This document shows positions 35,883-49,449 of a DNA stretch of 59,877 bases, piece by piece. Each line of letters opens with the position of its first letter. Within the stretch, counting starts at the first letter, position 1. The position numbers and the translations under genes were made by a program. Where the stretch lies: positions 1 to 59,877 of the forward strand of contig JNEU01001142.1 of the NCBI GenBank assembly GCA_000697475.1. Reading direction: 5' to 3'. The stretch comes from Lichtheimia corymbifera B2541. Lineage: Eukaryota > Mucoromycota > Mucoromycetes > Mucorales > Lichtheimiaceae. The notes under the pieces were generated by a model, which worked only from the letters and a program-made list of their open reading frames with translations, did no database searches and was not told the DNA's origin.

Positions 35883-37639
35883 ATGCTGTCCAACCTCTGG
35901 AAGGCACTCTGGGGTTCCAGATCCTCCTCCACCGAACAAACACGACAAGCAATTGAAAGGGATGCTCAACGACTATCACAATTCCAATGGGTCCCAGAAC
36001 ATCACGCGACGCTACGACCTCCCACACAAGAACAAAGAGAACGTAATGTCACGCCTGTGTATGGATCAAGACACTCTTTTTCGGTTGTGCAATCTCGCCC
36101 TCTTTCCACAATCTATCAAGACGATGCATTGAATGAACGTAGCCAGGCAACTGTCCGATCTCTAGCTAGAGTGCGTTCACGTCATGACGAAGAAGACAAT
36201 GTATCCCAACGTAGAAAACGACGCCGAGCTGCTAAGAAACAACAACGTCAACAGAACAGTGATATCACCTCTATACCATCTTCTTCTTCTGCAGCATCAT
36301 CTTCCTTATCAGCATCAGAAGCACAACAACAACTACAGATGGATGATAACACGATGGCTGCTTCTTCATCATCTTCCTCTTATCCGCAGCAACCCACAAC
36401 AATCTCTCGTGCGCCTGTATCTTACCCAGAACGGCCAATCCTCCACCTTCATCCACAGAATGCTTTTACTACCAACGATGAAACCGAGTTGAAACATATT
36501 ATACAAGACATGCTTAGGCCTGGCGTGTGGAATACTTTGAATGGAGATATCGTGCAACAATGGCTTGAAGTGCCCTATGTCATCCCTGGTATCGAAGATC
36601 TCTTGGGTATGTTCAATGTATTATCGAAAAAGAGGAAATGGATCTTTCTAATATGACACCCACTTTATAGGCAGACAAGGTCGGTTGATGCGATTGATAC
36701 AGGAGAAAGCAACAGGCGTGGACATTACAGTTGAATTCCCAAGGATTGTACTCAAAGGACCCCAGATCAAAGTGAATCGTGTTGTTGATACCGTGAGCGC
36801 TCTTGTAAGTGGTTGAGGATGGTAATGGGATGGGATGATGATGGTTCATTGACCAAAATGATATGCATAATAGATCACCCCCTTTGGAAGAAAAAAGCAA
36901 GGATCCATCAATCTCTTGTGTACAGGTCCTCAGTTGGCGAACAAGGTGGCAAAGTGGAAGGAACATGTTGGCGACGTGATTGATGTGCTTGTGAAGGAGG
37001 ATATGGTGCGTATTTCCATTGCATCCGTGGTGATCAACAAGAATGCAAAGGTTACTTTGGATCAAGTCCGGGATGGGCTATTGCATCTTCTTGTATCCCT
37101 TACCAGTGAGCATCAACCGGAATCCTTCATCTGTAACGACTATCAGCTTTTGAGTCGCCCCGAAAGAAAAACAAGCAAGTATCTCATCATCTCATCGAGT
37201 AGTAAAACCGACTGACCCCAATTTTTTTTCTAGCTATGATCGTCTCTCCGGATCGTAAATTTGGCCTTGGCAAATTTATTGGTAAGTTTACATCTACTTT
37301 TATGATATGTACGTGTTAACATGTGGCGAATGAATAGACTATTTGAGTGGATATTTCGAACGATGCCCGTCCATGCACACACCAAGCCGACCAAAGATCA
37401 CGGTTTTAAAGTCAAAAACCCGACTCGTCCCAAAGAAAAACGCAAGAGGATTGAAAAAGATGAAGAAGGAGACAATCCATCCACCCGACAGCCTCAAAGA
37501 TATGATCCCACAGGAACTATTGTCAGACTTTTTCGGACATCTTGATGTCGTTGGCATTGATATGACCTACATCTTCCGCCCCAAAACTCTTGAAACTATC
37601 GAGATCCCGGTTACTTACCAAGGATTCCGCGTTTTCTAA
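35883..37639 (+). CDS. Unknown protein, disordered N terminus and folded C-terminal domain
   Basis: Five exons (35883-36606, 36671-36804, 36874-37174, 37234-37281, 37338-37639) give 502 residues. The first 200 residues are low complexity with a nuclear-signal-like basic cluster (QRRKRRRAAKKQQRQQ). From about residue 215 the sequence looks well folded: IIQDMLRPGVWNTLNG, VDITVEFPRIVLKGPQIKV, INLLCTGPQLANKVAKWKE, MIVSPDRKFGLGKFIDYL and a C-terminal IEIPVTYQGFRVF. I do not recognise the family. Intron 3 starts with GCAAGT, and no GT donor nearby keeps the frame. A nuclear role is only inferred from the basic cluster. Confidence 0.75.
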
Positions 37640-37941
37640 ATGCCATCACCCTGTCATGTCATCATTTTATATCATGTCTATATCAAATTCTTCCACATTC
37701 AATAGCTTGCTTCAGTAAATATAGTACATTTGCACATACTTTTCGAAAATAAACAATGATGATCTCTATACTTGAATTGGCTCCCTTTCCATTCTTAAGC
37801 AAGCACCGGACATGCAATCAAATTATTGATTTAACAGTGGCGCGGCGCCAAGTAATACACACACAGCAGCTTAGCATAAATGGCGTGCCATGGAAACGTT
37901 GCACAAAAAGTTGCCACTACTACTCTTTTATTTTCCACCTC

Positions 37942-39854
37942 ATGTCTCCTGATTACAAGGTTGTCATTGCGTACGATTTTGGCACGACCTATTCCGGTGC
38001 AGCCTATGCATTTACACACACGTCGCCACCCGAAGTCTTTGATGTGTTGAAATGGTACGTTTTATTCATCTTTGGGGGACAGGAACACTACCGTTGACTC
38101 TTACTTTAGGCCACATAAAGGAAGCAACTATTTCCCAAAGGTGCCAACCACCTTGGTGTATCGACGTGATAACGAGGAGATGGTTGATTGGGGACACGGT
38201 GCAAAACGAACCATGATCAAACCATACGCCGGCAAGCATCATGTTCAAGTATCGAATTTCAAGCTATTGTTGGATGAGAATTTGGGACGTACATTGGAGG
38301 AGCCATCCAGGTAAAACATTACCATCCTACACAACATACGTATTCTGATGGATCCATATAGTAAAACAGCAGTACAAGTGGTGGCTGATTACTTGCGAGC
38401 ATTGCATCAACACACGTTACAAGAAATCACTCGAGGATTTGCCAAAAACTACCATCCCGATACATTTCGTTATTGCTTGACGGTGCCTGCCTTGTGGTCG
38501 GACAAGGCCAAGCATACCATGCGCCAAGCCGCTGTCTTGGCAGGTCTTGTAAGGCCCTCGGATCCATCGGATCGACTTGTCCTTATCTCAGAACCCGAAG
38601 CAGCTGCACTCTACTGCGAACAGACCATGGATGCTGCTTTACAACCAGGTGATCGTACCATGGTATGCGATGCAGGTGGTGGCACTTGCGATTTGATCGT
38701 CTTTGAAATGTCCGAAACCCAACGCTTGTGTGAAGTGACCAAGGGCATCGGTGAAAGTTGTGGCAGTGTCTTTTTGGATGAACGCTATCGTACATGGCTG
38801 GTACAGACATTGGGACAAGAGATCATGGATCAATTACCGCCAAGAGAAATGAATGATTTGATGGACCAGTTTATTGATGTGATCAAGCCAGAGTTTGATG
38901 GATTTGAGGATCATTATGTCACACTACCAAGATCAGTACCATTGGATCAATTACCACCACCCTCTGAAGAAGATGGATGTTTGGATGAAGGCACAATCAA
39001 GTTACCAGCTCATGTACTCAAGGAACAGATCTTTGATCCTGTGGTAGATAATGTGGCAAGTATATACATAACAAGCATGATGGATTGTTTATTGACAATA
39101 ATATCTAGCTATCCTTGATTCGACAACAATACGATCAGATTCCAGATGGCCGACTCACTTACCTGATGCTTGTGGGTGGATTTGGATCATCCAATTACTT
39201 GTATCAACGTATCCAAGAGACATTTACCGAGTTTGACAAGGTGGTCTCCCCAGCAGAACGTGCAGCATTGGCCGTGGTGCGTGGTGCGGCATTGTACGGA
39301 CTGAATCCACAACGTATCCAAGCACGTGTATCAAGAAGAACATATGGCATCAATGCTGGATTGCCCTTCGATTCCCAATTGGATCCACCCATGACACGCG
39401 TCGTCCGGCCTGATGGAAGCGTGCGATGTACCAGTCGATTCCTTGTCTTTGTCAAGAAGCACGATGTATTACCACTCGACCACTGTATCACCGAGCAAAT
39501 GTATGTGTATTATGGCACTGTCAAGCACACCGATATCATGCTGTACGCCACTGAGAGCGATGTGGTTCCTCGGTATTATGATGAGCCTGGTGTGCACCAT
39601 GTTGCTGCCATATCCGTTCCTATCCCTGAAATGCCAGGTATTATGCATGGTGAACGTATTGCATACACAGTAAGGTAAATATCTCACACACACTCGCTCT
39701 CTCTTTCCCGCACGTGATCTCACATTGATGTGCATGTAGAATGTACTTTGGTGCCACGGAACTTAGGATGGAAGCAGATTTTGGAACTGGCCAGTCTTAC
39801 CGCGTCTATTGCGACTTTGATGCATCTGATAGGTTTGAGGAGGACCAGAGCTAG
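37942..39854 (+). CDS. HSPA12-like Hsp70-family ATPase
   Basis: Hsp70/actin-fold ATPase of the HSPA12 type, predicted to be cytosolic. Exons 37942-38054, 38110-38310, 38362-39055, 39109-39674 and 39740-39854 give 562 residues. Nucleotide-binding motifs are visible: phosphate-1 VVIAYDFGTTYSGAAYA at the N terminus, phosphate-2 MVCDAGGGTCDLIVFE, and the adenosine motif LMLVGGFGSSNYLYQRI. The Hsp70 peptide-binding domain and the EEVD tail are missing, as is usual for this subfamily, so general chaperone activity is doubtful. The ATG at 37942 sits right before the conserved first strand. Intron 3 starts GCAAGT at 39056. Confidence 0.9.
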
Positions 39855-40263
39855 ATTGTCAATAAAAGAAAAAACTCAAATTAATACTCAATATGATTTG
39901 AAGAGAGGAAAAAGAGTGATCCAACACCACGCATATATATGTATCCCACACGCACACGCTCACACGCACACTCACTCACACACACATCCCCTCCTTCCAT
40001 TGCAACACAATAAAGAAAAAGACTCAACTCCCCCACCCAATTCCCTTACGCAAGTGAATCCAAAGGGCCTAGGCAGAGTTCTAAGGATTTTTGCGCAATT
40101 GGATCTAGAGTATAAGAGAAGAGGAAAGAAAAAAGAAACAAAAAAAAGGGATAAAGCAAAAAAAGAGAGAGCAACTATGGTAAAAAATGTGTGTGTGTGT
40201 GTGTGTGTGTGTGATAGGAGGAATGAATGAATGAATGAATATGTGTGAGAGAGAACAAATCGA
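39855..40263. repeat. Intergenic microsatellites between convergent genes
   Basis: The stretch holds a CA-rich tract (about 39945-39987), a GT microsatellite (about 40188-40213) and an ATGA repeat (about 40223-40241). No gene is seen; it must hold the 3' UTRs of the Hsp70-like gene and OGT. Confidence 0.6.
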
Positions 40264-43200
40264 TTACTTGTCATCAGGATCCACCACCCAAATGCTACCG
40301 GGATTGGAAGTATCTTGCACCACATCTTCGAATTCTTGACCCGTGACCCAACGTCGCCATGCTTCTGAATAGCCTCGTTCCAAATTCAAGGTCCATCGTG
40401 CCGTATCAAAAAGACGACTTGATTCTCTTGAAAGATAAAGTCGTTTACGCAAATCCATCAATTCACCATGACCCCTGCGTTGTCCAGCACTTGTGAATGA
40501 ATATTGCAAGCCAAGCGCCAATTGCACTGCACGATCCTCGTACGCTTGTTCAGTCTCCACCACCATCTCAGAGCCAAATCCAGTCGCTTGAGCAATACTG
40601 GCACCCACACGTGAACACATTTTGTGCATGTATTTTGGCCATGTGACAATGGGTGTACCAGACCATAAGATATCCGCCGCTGTAGTGTGTGCATTACATT
40701 CAGGTGTATCCAAAAAGATATCCGCCACACGTCCTCGATGAATATGTACATGCTTGGGAGCCACGTCAGTGAAAATGACTCGATTCGCCACTTGAGGACC
40801 CGCCCATTCAGTAGCACAACGTCGTAAATGCCGTTCACCAGCAGGTGGGAAACGTAGCAACCACAAGACCGAATGAGGCACACGTTCCAAAATACGCAAC
40901 CACATACGAAAGGTGCCTGGCTCAAGCTTGTACAACTGATTGAAATTGGCAAAGATCACCACATCATGCGGTAACGTGGGGAACACTTCTTGTCGCATCG
41001 TCCATCGTCGATCTTGTTCTTGATCCCATAACGTATCCGTATTGTTGCTCGTCACCACCGGTGTTGACTCTGTCTTTGATTCATCATCTTCACGAAAACC
41101 TTGCTTGTGATCATTGACAAAGTACGAGTGTGGCATGTAGATAAACTTTTCAGTGTAGACAAAGTCATCTGTATCCTCTTCTGGATCGATATCGCCTTCG
41201 AAATCACCACCACTGCCACCATCTTCCAATCGAGATTGTCGAGAACGCCATATTTCGCAACTGACCATTTCAGGAGGACATACAATAGGATCGGCAATAA
41301 TCCAATCGCACCAACCACCACCCAAAGTACCAGCGAATCCCATAAACGAGCATTGCACAGGGCTAGGACGAGCAGCAAAGATTTCATTCCTTGCCCCTTT
41401 GGTGTATCCATTGAGATTGACAAGCACATGGATACCATCTTGTACAATGCGTTCCACCACTTGTTGATTCGACCATCCCGATACATCAATAAAATGCTCC
41501 GATTCACGTTCAATCTTGTGTCGATAAGGTGATCCATCACTGGGGGTCGTCGCATAGCAAAACACCTCATAGCGGACCCGATCATGAAAGCCAAACACCG
41601 ATTGCATCAAGTGAGCCAAGGGATGATTGTTGAAATCCGAAGACACATATCCCACACGTAACCGTGGAGCAGGTGGTGGTGGTGGTGGATATACATGGCC
41701 TGCAACCCATGATGATGTCAAGGTACCATGAGAAATACGTAGCGCATTGCGATGCGAAATGAGTCGTACTTGTCGAGCACTCAATGGATACGTAAAGGTA
41801 TGAAATGGTAACACGGTAGGCACAGGTGGTGCTGCCAAGTTGCCAGGAATCGCAGGTCGTTGGTAACACAAGGCCTCCTTTTCAGTGACAACAATCGATG
41901 GCTGTACAGTGTTGCTCTCGATAGCCGTGCCATAGTGTTCGACGTACCAGCGTCGTTGTAATCGACGCAAGATGCGTTCGATCAAGCGAATCACCCATCC
42001 ACCTTCATTCATCTTTTTGCTGCTGCTGCCATCTGCATAATGCGCCAAACGCTGAGTCCAGAGTTGCACCAACTTTTCTTGATCATCACCACCAGCACCA
42101 TTGGTTGTTGTTGTTGTATGCACCAACATCTCGGCCAGGTATTCACCCAAGGACTTGTTTTGTTCCACTTGTTGCTTGAGGATCCCCACGCCCCAAACGG
42201 CACCTTCATCCAATTGTTTTTCAACAATGTCCACCACACGACCAATCCATCCACTACGTGCAGTGAGGTCTCCGGTAGCTGGTACAAAATGACCATAGGC
42301 ATCCACGGTAGGTTCATTGCCAACACCACCACGTCCTCGCCAATCGCATACGCCACCCAATGAATTGACAAGGCCACAAACAGCATCCACAAAGTTGGGA
42401 TTGACTTCAACAGCACGACGATACCATTGCACCGAGTCTTGAACACGGCCCATGTCCTTGATCGCATTGCCCAAGTTGGCCAATGCCACATCAAATTGTG
42501 GATTGTACTCGACCGCCTTTTCATACATGCACACCGCTTCATGCAAATGACCCATATCCTTGAGCAACGATCCCAAATTGGTATACAGATGCGGATGGCG
42601 TGGATCCAATTGAAGACCATACATGTAGTATTGCATTGCAAGCATGGTACCCGTCACAGGTTGTTGTTGTTGTTGAGTCGTTGTGTTGGGTGTTGCCATC
42701 TTGACAGCCACGGCTGCACTTGCACCTGAAATGTTGCTGAGAATAATACCCAAATTGTTGGCTGTCGATGGACTTGGATGCAATGCCAAACTGAGATAAT
42801 ACAAGGGCAACAACAGTGACATGGTAGGTGCAGCTCTTCCTTCTGCGGTGGCTGCAGCTGCAATGGCAGGTGTGGCGGGATTCATCATATCCTGGAACAA
42901 CTTGGCCAAAGTCAACAAGATGGTGGATGTCGTCTGATTCGCCTGTTGTAATGCATTGGCATTCTCCGTAGTGGATGTTGTAGTAGTCGTACCACCACCA
43001 TTGTTGCTGCTGTTGCTTGTACTTGTTGTTGTTGTTGAACCATGGGTAGCCAATGGAGCAAGACCCGGTAATACACCACCTGATTGAGCAAATGCAATTT
43101 GAATGATACGCACCGCTTGATCAGGTTGTAACAAGACCAAAGGCAATACCGAAGGTTCCAATAAACGACCACATTGCGATGCTTCCATGACAGCCGTGGA

Positions 43201-45026
43201 TCCACAGGCCAAAGCAATATGATTCGATACAGCCACCAAATGACTTCCACCAAAGACAAGCTCCAATCCCTTTTCATATTCGCGTCGTGCACCTGCAATG
43301 TCACCCAAGGCATACTTGAGATTCCCCTTTGCATAAAACAAGTTTTGCAACCGTGGTAACTGAGCAACCGGTAATTGTTTGGGTGGCTTGATAGGTGCCG
43401 TCGTACTAGTACTGCTCTCCTTGTAAAAGTATTGCTCCACAAATTCACATACACCCAGTGCTTCCTTGTATCGAGGATATGCTGTACGTTGCTTTGTGGT
43501 GTTGTTGTTGCTATCCTCTTCCTTTTCAGCCGTCGTTGCTGTTGTCGTTGTAGTAGCAGTAGCACCCCCTTTACTACTGCTGTTGCTATTCAAAAGATCC
43601 AATGATGATGATGTGCTGCTGCTGCTACGATTGTCACCGGTAGAACACAAGACACCCACAAGGTTCTCGACAGCATCCCAATAGCCAGGTCTTAATTTGA
43701 CAGCTTGATACCACCATTGTTCTGCCTCCGCTGTACGACCCATACTCCGTAATGTAGTACCAATGTTGCTCATGGCTTCGACGTAATTGGGATCGTACTT
43801 TAGAATCAATTGATTGTAACGCAGCGATGATTGGTAATCCTGATACGTGTAATATACACATGCCAACAGCAGCAACGTCGGCAAGTGCGAAGGAAACGCA
43901 TCATGCAATACATGTAGAATCGAAGGCAGCATGCTATTGCGTGGATTACTCGAGTATAAGCTGTGGGCATATTGCAACATGTTTTCTCGCCATTCGTCTG
44001 TATACTCGACGTTGATCATGGATTGCGGCTGTTGTGTGGTTGAGGAAGTGGACGAGGATCCAAGATAGTCATGAAGGTGATGTGCATGATGATGATGGTG
44101 ATGATGACTGGTACTGCTGCTATAGGGTTGTTGCTGAGGATACAAGGGTTGCTGTTGCTGAGATGAGATCTTGCGATGATGCATGAAATCCGTTGCTGTG
44201 CTTGGGCGCATTTGTAACATTTGCTGTTGCTGCTGCTGCTGAACTGCCATTTGAAATTGTTGTGGATTCAACCCAAGACTATCCAACGTAGGCAATTGTG
44301 ATGCTGCTGCTGCTGCTGCTGCCGCTGCTGCCGCTGCCGCTTGTACTTGTTGTTGTTGTTGTTGCTGTTGTTGTACTACTGCTGCAGCTGCTGCGCCCAT
44401 ATCATGTGATTGTTGACGATGATGATAATGTGGATCCACGCGTGGTGACAAGTATTGGCGTCGTTTTGGATCATAGTAATGATTGACCCAGCCATTGACT
44501 CCTTCAAAATAGTAGCTTGCCAAGGTAGGGGATTGCGGTGGAAGCATGATGGATGGTAGATAGTGTGATTGTGCAGGTTGCTGTGATTGTTGCTCATGGT
44601 AATATTGTTGATACAGCTGTTGGTATTGACTCAAGGCTGCCGAGTACGTTGCAGTAAACAATTGCGATGCTTGCTGCTGATCGGGATCGTGCTGGATCGG
44701 CATTGTCCCTGGCTGCTGCTGTTGTTGTTGTTGCTGTGGGTATACAAAAGACGTCGGATCATGCTGGTGTTGCTGTGGAACATGATAATTGCTGCGTAGA
44801 CTCTATAAAACACCCGCCAATGAGTGAGTATACGAGTGGCATGGAGAGTCCATTGAAAGCATTTACTTACGGAATCGAGGTCAGGATGAGGAGGACGTAC
44901 ACGAGTAGAATAGGTATCCTGTGGAAAAGACGGCAGCGGTGGTTGTTGTTGAAGATGTTTTTGACTGTGATGATAGAATCTCTCGGCAGGAAATGCACCA
45001 GGCAAATAGTTTTGTTGAAAGAGCAT
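40264..45026 (-). CDS. OGT: Protein O-GlcNAc transferase (TPR + GT41 catalytic domain)
   Basis: Transfers GlcNAc from UDP-GlcNAc to Ser/Thr of intracellular proteins. Exon 1 45026-44871, exon 2 44802-40264, about 1564 residues, half as long again as human OGT (about 1046). The extra length is Gln/Ala/His/Thr-rich linkers at the N terminus and between repeats. TPR repeats are visible in two blocks, near residues 350-430 (YDPNYVEAMSNIGTTLRSMG) and 780-870 (LYTNLGSLLKDMGHLHEAV). The GT41 domain starts near 1100: LRVGYVSSDFNNHPLAHL carries the catalytic-base histidine, VNLNGYTKGARNEIFAARP follows, the key lysine is in FNQLYKLEPGTF (about 1341), and then DTPECNAHTTAADILWSGTP. True OGT is uncommon in fungi outside early-diverging groups. 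The N-terminal exon is supported by a clean splice. Confidence 0.93.
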
Positions 45027-46198
45027 TGTTCAGCTAATGGGTGATATTGCAGCAGACAAGGTGTGTTGTATGTGTGTGTGTGTGTGTGAATAGTGCAACA
45101 AGAACAAGGATATATATATGGAATAGTAGGGTGGTACACCAAAAGGGGGGAGGAGGTGAGAGAGAGCGAAGAAAAAGAGAGAGAGAAAGAGAGACAGAGA
45201 GAGAAAGAGAAAAACAAAGGATATATCAAGAGATCAAAGAGTTCTGCAAAGAGGAAAAGGGTAAAAAAAAGACGGAAGGAAAAAAAAGGATGGGTTTCTT
45301 TTTCTTTGAGGCAAAGGAGGCATGAAAGGGAACTTACCTTTTCTTGTGTTTTCCGGATTCTGCTTCGCTTCCAATATTTTTAAACTGCGTCATCCTATTG
45401 GCCGTCACGTGCAGCATCAAAGGATAAGGATGTCTGACGCTAGCCTTGTTTTGGTTAGCCACATGCTTTGCTCTCTTTCTTGCTCGCGTTTTGTTCATCA
45501 CTGTTATCATTTCGCGTCCCTTTTTACTTTTTACATTTATATTGATATATGAGTAGTAATTCTTTTGTATTCAAATAAACGTCCCCGGGCATGGTAGGAA
45601 TTTGTCTATCATAGTCTCTATCTTCATCACACCCCCAAAATCCAACTTTTTGGGGGGTCAATGGTTTTTGGGGGGTTAACTATGTGGTCATACACACACA
45701 CACGCACACGCACACGTACCAACTTTTTTTATGGGCCCAGCTTTCTCTACTCTCCCATGTATCACAAATGGCACGATGCTTAATGAATCAAATGGTTTGT
45801 GGGGGGGGGAGAGAGAGGCGTGTAAGAGAAAAGGAAGGAGGGGGGAGAGTGAGGAGAATGATCAAGTCCCAAAAGGTGAGTGTTATACTTGCTATGAACA
45901 AGAACAGAGAAAGCATCAGAAGAGTCAGGGTACCCTTGGGGGTTAAAGAATTCAATGGAACTTGTAGGAGAAGGAGAGAGTGGGGGTGAATAGATGGGGG
46001 TTCATAATAAGAGCGAGATAGGGTTCTCTTCTTGGTACACTCATTATCTGCGTCTACCGCCGACAACGATCATTTCTATTTCCAAAAACATGACTCACAT
46101 GTAAATGCAGTGATATTATTATTGCACATGCATTGAGATAAAAGTAGAATTATCTATAACAAAGAAGTCTTTTTGTTCATGTGTGTTGCTGGGATGAG

Positions 46199-46230
<32 letters not shown>

Positions 46231-46573
46231 CTAGATTGCTGCTGGTGCATGGTTCATTGGGGGGTGGATGCGATAAAGAGACAAAAAAAAGGGGGTGGGA
46301 TATTCTACTCTCACATTGCACACTTGCCAAGTGATCCATTCAATGATAAAAAAAAGATTTATTCCTATTGACGATTATCTAAGGGCTATAATAAAAAGCT
46401 AGATACTCTACAAGTTGTTGTGTTGGTGAATGTAATAGTGATGATGAAAATCATGCAATAGTGACTATTTGGCAATTGCTGATACTGCTGCTACTATCAT
46501 TCATTCCCTTTCTTGTGCTCTATTTTTCTATTTACCCTCTCTCCCTCTCACTCTCACTCACTAACTTGCTATC
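45027..46573. other. Intergenic, simple repeats and G-runs
   Basis: About 1.5 kb between divergent OGT and the Ser-rich gene. It holds a TG repeat (45069-45089), a long purine-rich GA tract (about 45150-45290), and two G6 runs each after a T run (about 45643-45678). A CA tract (45692-45717), a G9 run near 45800 and a GA microsatellite (about 46203-46230) follow. Open frames here are translations of these repeats. Confidence 0.6.
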
Positions 46574-48020
46574 ATGGAACGACGCTTCATTTCTCCATTC
46601 CGTACACCTTATACCGACGATGACGATTCATTGAGTAGCCGCATGTCTGACTTCGATGGGGATATCAATATTCGAGGAGACGTACTACGGCGTCGTCGAT
46701 CGTCTTCCGTTTCCTTGACAGCTTCGCCTTGCTCCCAGAAAATGAGTATCGATTCCGATGACAACCGCTCTGTTTCTTCTTCAAGTCGTCAAGGTCATCA
46801 ACATACCTTTCCACCACCCCGCCGCTTGACACGATCCTTATCCTCCGAATATATCCCAACCTCTTCTTCTTCTTTACAACAACAACAACAACAACAGCAC
46901 CATGCAGATGAAATGATCATGGCAGATGATAGTAGAATGCATCATGGCAGATTCATTGCACCAGCTCCTTTACGACCACCCTCCTCATCATCCATGCGAC
47001 GACGTTCTTTATCATCCTCATCCTCTTCTAATGAACAACATCGTCATCCAAGATCCACAAGTCAAGGCGATTCAAGTAGTCCAAAACGATCCAATGATCC
47101 AGAGCGTAGAAGTGTTTCTCGAAGGAGCTCATTGTTTGTAAGTCGCCACATTTTCATTTCAGGAGGAAAACCACCCCCTTGATCACTCATGTATCACACA
47201 CACATATAGCCCAAATCAAAAGCATTGGCAAGAGTCATGAATCAAGCAGATGTAAGCATGAATGATCTCTCTCTCTCTCTCTCTCTCTGGTTTGAAAGTA
47301 TTCATTGAAAATGGGACATAGGAAGAAACACATTTGGCCGATATGGAGATGCGTAGAGAACGTGACATGACACAACAAATGCGAGTTTGTCAAGGCAAAG
47401 GAGACATGGTAAGCAAACATACATGGAGGTAGTTGACATGGTGGTGGGCTCATTCATGTACCTATAGGCATCGTCATCATCATCATCATCCACTGTACCT
47501 GCTGCAGCCTGGGCACGTATTAGAGAAAATGAATGTTCTCCTGTCATGGCACCGTATCATGCATCCAAACTTAATCCCGAGATGGAAATGACGGCAAGTA
47601 AACATTACGTTTCAAAGGTTGCTGTTATGCTGATGACTCTTTTTTTATAGACATTTCAATTTGAAAACTTGCCATCACCTATCTATCCAGCGGGTCATAG
47701 GAGCGTTAAAAGAAAAGGTAAGATAAAGAGGAGAAAGTGTATGGGATGGATGCTCATAGACGACGCGATACATAGCTTCGGAAGACCGATTTGAACCTTA
47801 TCCTGCAAGCACGCTGAAACGTAGGGCAGTGTCACCTTCGGTCTCTGCATCAGGATCACCTGTATTATCCACGATATCCAGTCCTCCTTGTTCAATCTAT
47901 GGAAGTAGCCCATCAAGTAATGCTGCTGCTCGTGCACAACAAAAGCCAGGCCAAATTTCTTCATCCTTCAATTTACAAGATGCCAGTGGTGGTATCAGTC
48001 GGATGTCACTAAGCGAATAA
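46574..48020 (+). CDS. Ser/Arg-rich low-complexity protein of unknown function
   Basis: Six exons (46574-47137, 47210-47251, 47322-47408, 47468-47593, 47651-47717, 47776-48020) give 376 residues. The protein is rich in Ser, Arg, Pro and His with many RRxS sites (RRRSSSVS, RRRSLSSS, SVSRRSS) and SP sites (SPSV, GSPV, SPPC), suggesting regulation by basophilic and proline-directed kinases. The only segment that looks helical is in exon 3 (THLADMEMRRERDMTQQM). Intron 4 begins GCAAGT; a GT four bases further on would lead to a stop. No family is recognised. The frame holds across all six exons, which supports a real gene. Confidence 0.7.
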
Positions 48021-48179
48021 AACTCAAGATTTGTTTATGTTGGGCGTCTATTCCTATCATGTTTTCCCACAGTACTGGGCCAACAACGCAGTATTTATCT
48101 TGATCTCCCTTTTCCCTCTCCCTCTCTTTCTTTTTCTTTCACACACATCTCTTTTTTTATTATTATCACACGAGAGAGA

Positions 48180-49378
48180 ATGACAGGCATGCAACGACTT
48201 TCAGGCAAAGTAGCTATCATCACTGGTGCAGCTAGGTAGATATATAAAAGTATGACAAAGTGGCGGTAGTTGGACTGACATGGTACATGTTGCATATGTA
48301 GTGGCATTGGATATGAAGCATCCATTTTGTTTGCCAAGGAAGGTGCCCAGGTGGTGTGTGCTGATCTCAATGAACAAGGCATCCAAAAGACAGTGGCCAA
48401 GATTACAGAATTGGTGGGCAAAGACCGTGCCATTGCCGTCAAAACCGATGTGTCAAAGGAAGATCAAGTCAAACATTTGGTGGATACAGCCGTCAAGACA
48501 TTTGGCAAGCTCAACATCATGTTCAATAATGCTGGTATCATGCATCCAGAGGATGATAATGCACTCACTACCCAAGAGCGTATTTGGTATGTATATACAT
48601 ACGACGCGTCGTCCTTTTATATATACTTATTGACCAGCACACGATAGGGATTTGACCATGGATATCAATGTCAAGGGAGTTTGGTTTGGTTGCAAATATG
48701 CTATTCTTGCCATGCGTGAATCAGGTGGAGGATCTGTCATCAATACTGCCAGCTTTGTTGCTTTGATGGGTGCAGCCACGCCACAACTTGCATGTAAGTT
48801 ACTAGACCACCATTCGTGTCAAGCACGCCTTTCTCACGCGCTTTTTTTCTTTCACAAGACACGGCATCCAAAGGTGCGGTTCTTGCCATGACGTAAGTAG
48901 TATAGCTTACTCTTTCAGAACGAGAAATGTAACCCGATCAATGTATGTAGACGAGAACTTGCCATGGTCCATGCTCGTGAAAACATTCGATTCAATGCAC
49001 TTTGTCCTGGTCCTTTGCGTACACCTTTGTTGATGGATTTCTTGAATACGGAAGAAAAGAAACAACGACGTTTGGTGCATGTGCCACAGGGTCGATTTGG
49101 TATGTTGTGTGGATAGCGTGTTGACAGGTTACTCATAATAGTGTGATATAGGTGAAGCGATTGAACAAGCCAATGCTGCCTTATTCCTTGCATCGGATGA
49201 AAGCTCCTATATCACTGGTGTGGATTTCCGTGTGGATGGTGGTCTTGCATCGGCTTATGTGGTATGTATTGTGTGTGTGCATGATCATCCATGATCACGT
49301 GCATTAACTTTTTCTCAACATTAGACACCCGAAGGTGAACCCACTGGTCCGGTACCAAAAAACTTTGCGGAGGTTTAG
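48180..49378 (+). CDS. Short-chain dehydrogenase/reductase
   Basis: NAD(P)-dependent oxidoreductase of the classical SDR family. Seven exons (48180-48235, 48302-48586, 48648-48793, 48859-48892, 48951-49099, 49152-49261, 49325-49378) give 277 residues, the normal length. The cofactor motif TGAASGIG is split by intron 1, followed by NNAG, a serine in NTASF, and the catalytic [19 protein letters not shown] follows. The aspartate in [10 protein letters not shown] at the end of the second strand favours NAD(H). The substrate is unknown. The start lies 160 bases after the Ser-rich gene and its stop is only 71 bases before the ATG of CDC123. Confidence 0.93.
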
Positions 49379-49449
49379 AAATAGTGGACACACATACGCA
49401 TTAATAAACCCATTACTTGGCTTTTTTTATATCTTTTTGCTTTTATTTC

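Noticed and set aside
40458..44799. Long ORFs on both strands overlapping OGT
   Set aside because: They are shadows of the OGT coding sequence in other frames, made long by codon bias and CAG/CAA repeats.
45041..46066. ORFs of 90-100 residues rich in Arg/Glu or Thr/His
   Set aside because: They translate GA and CA microsatellites and have no other support.
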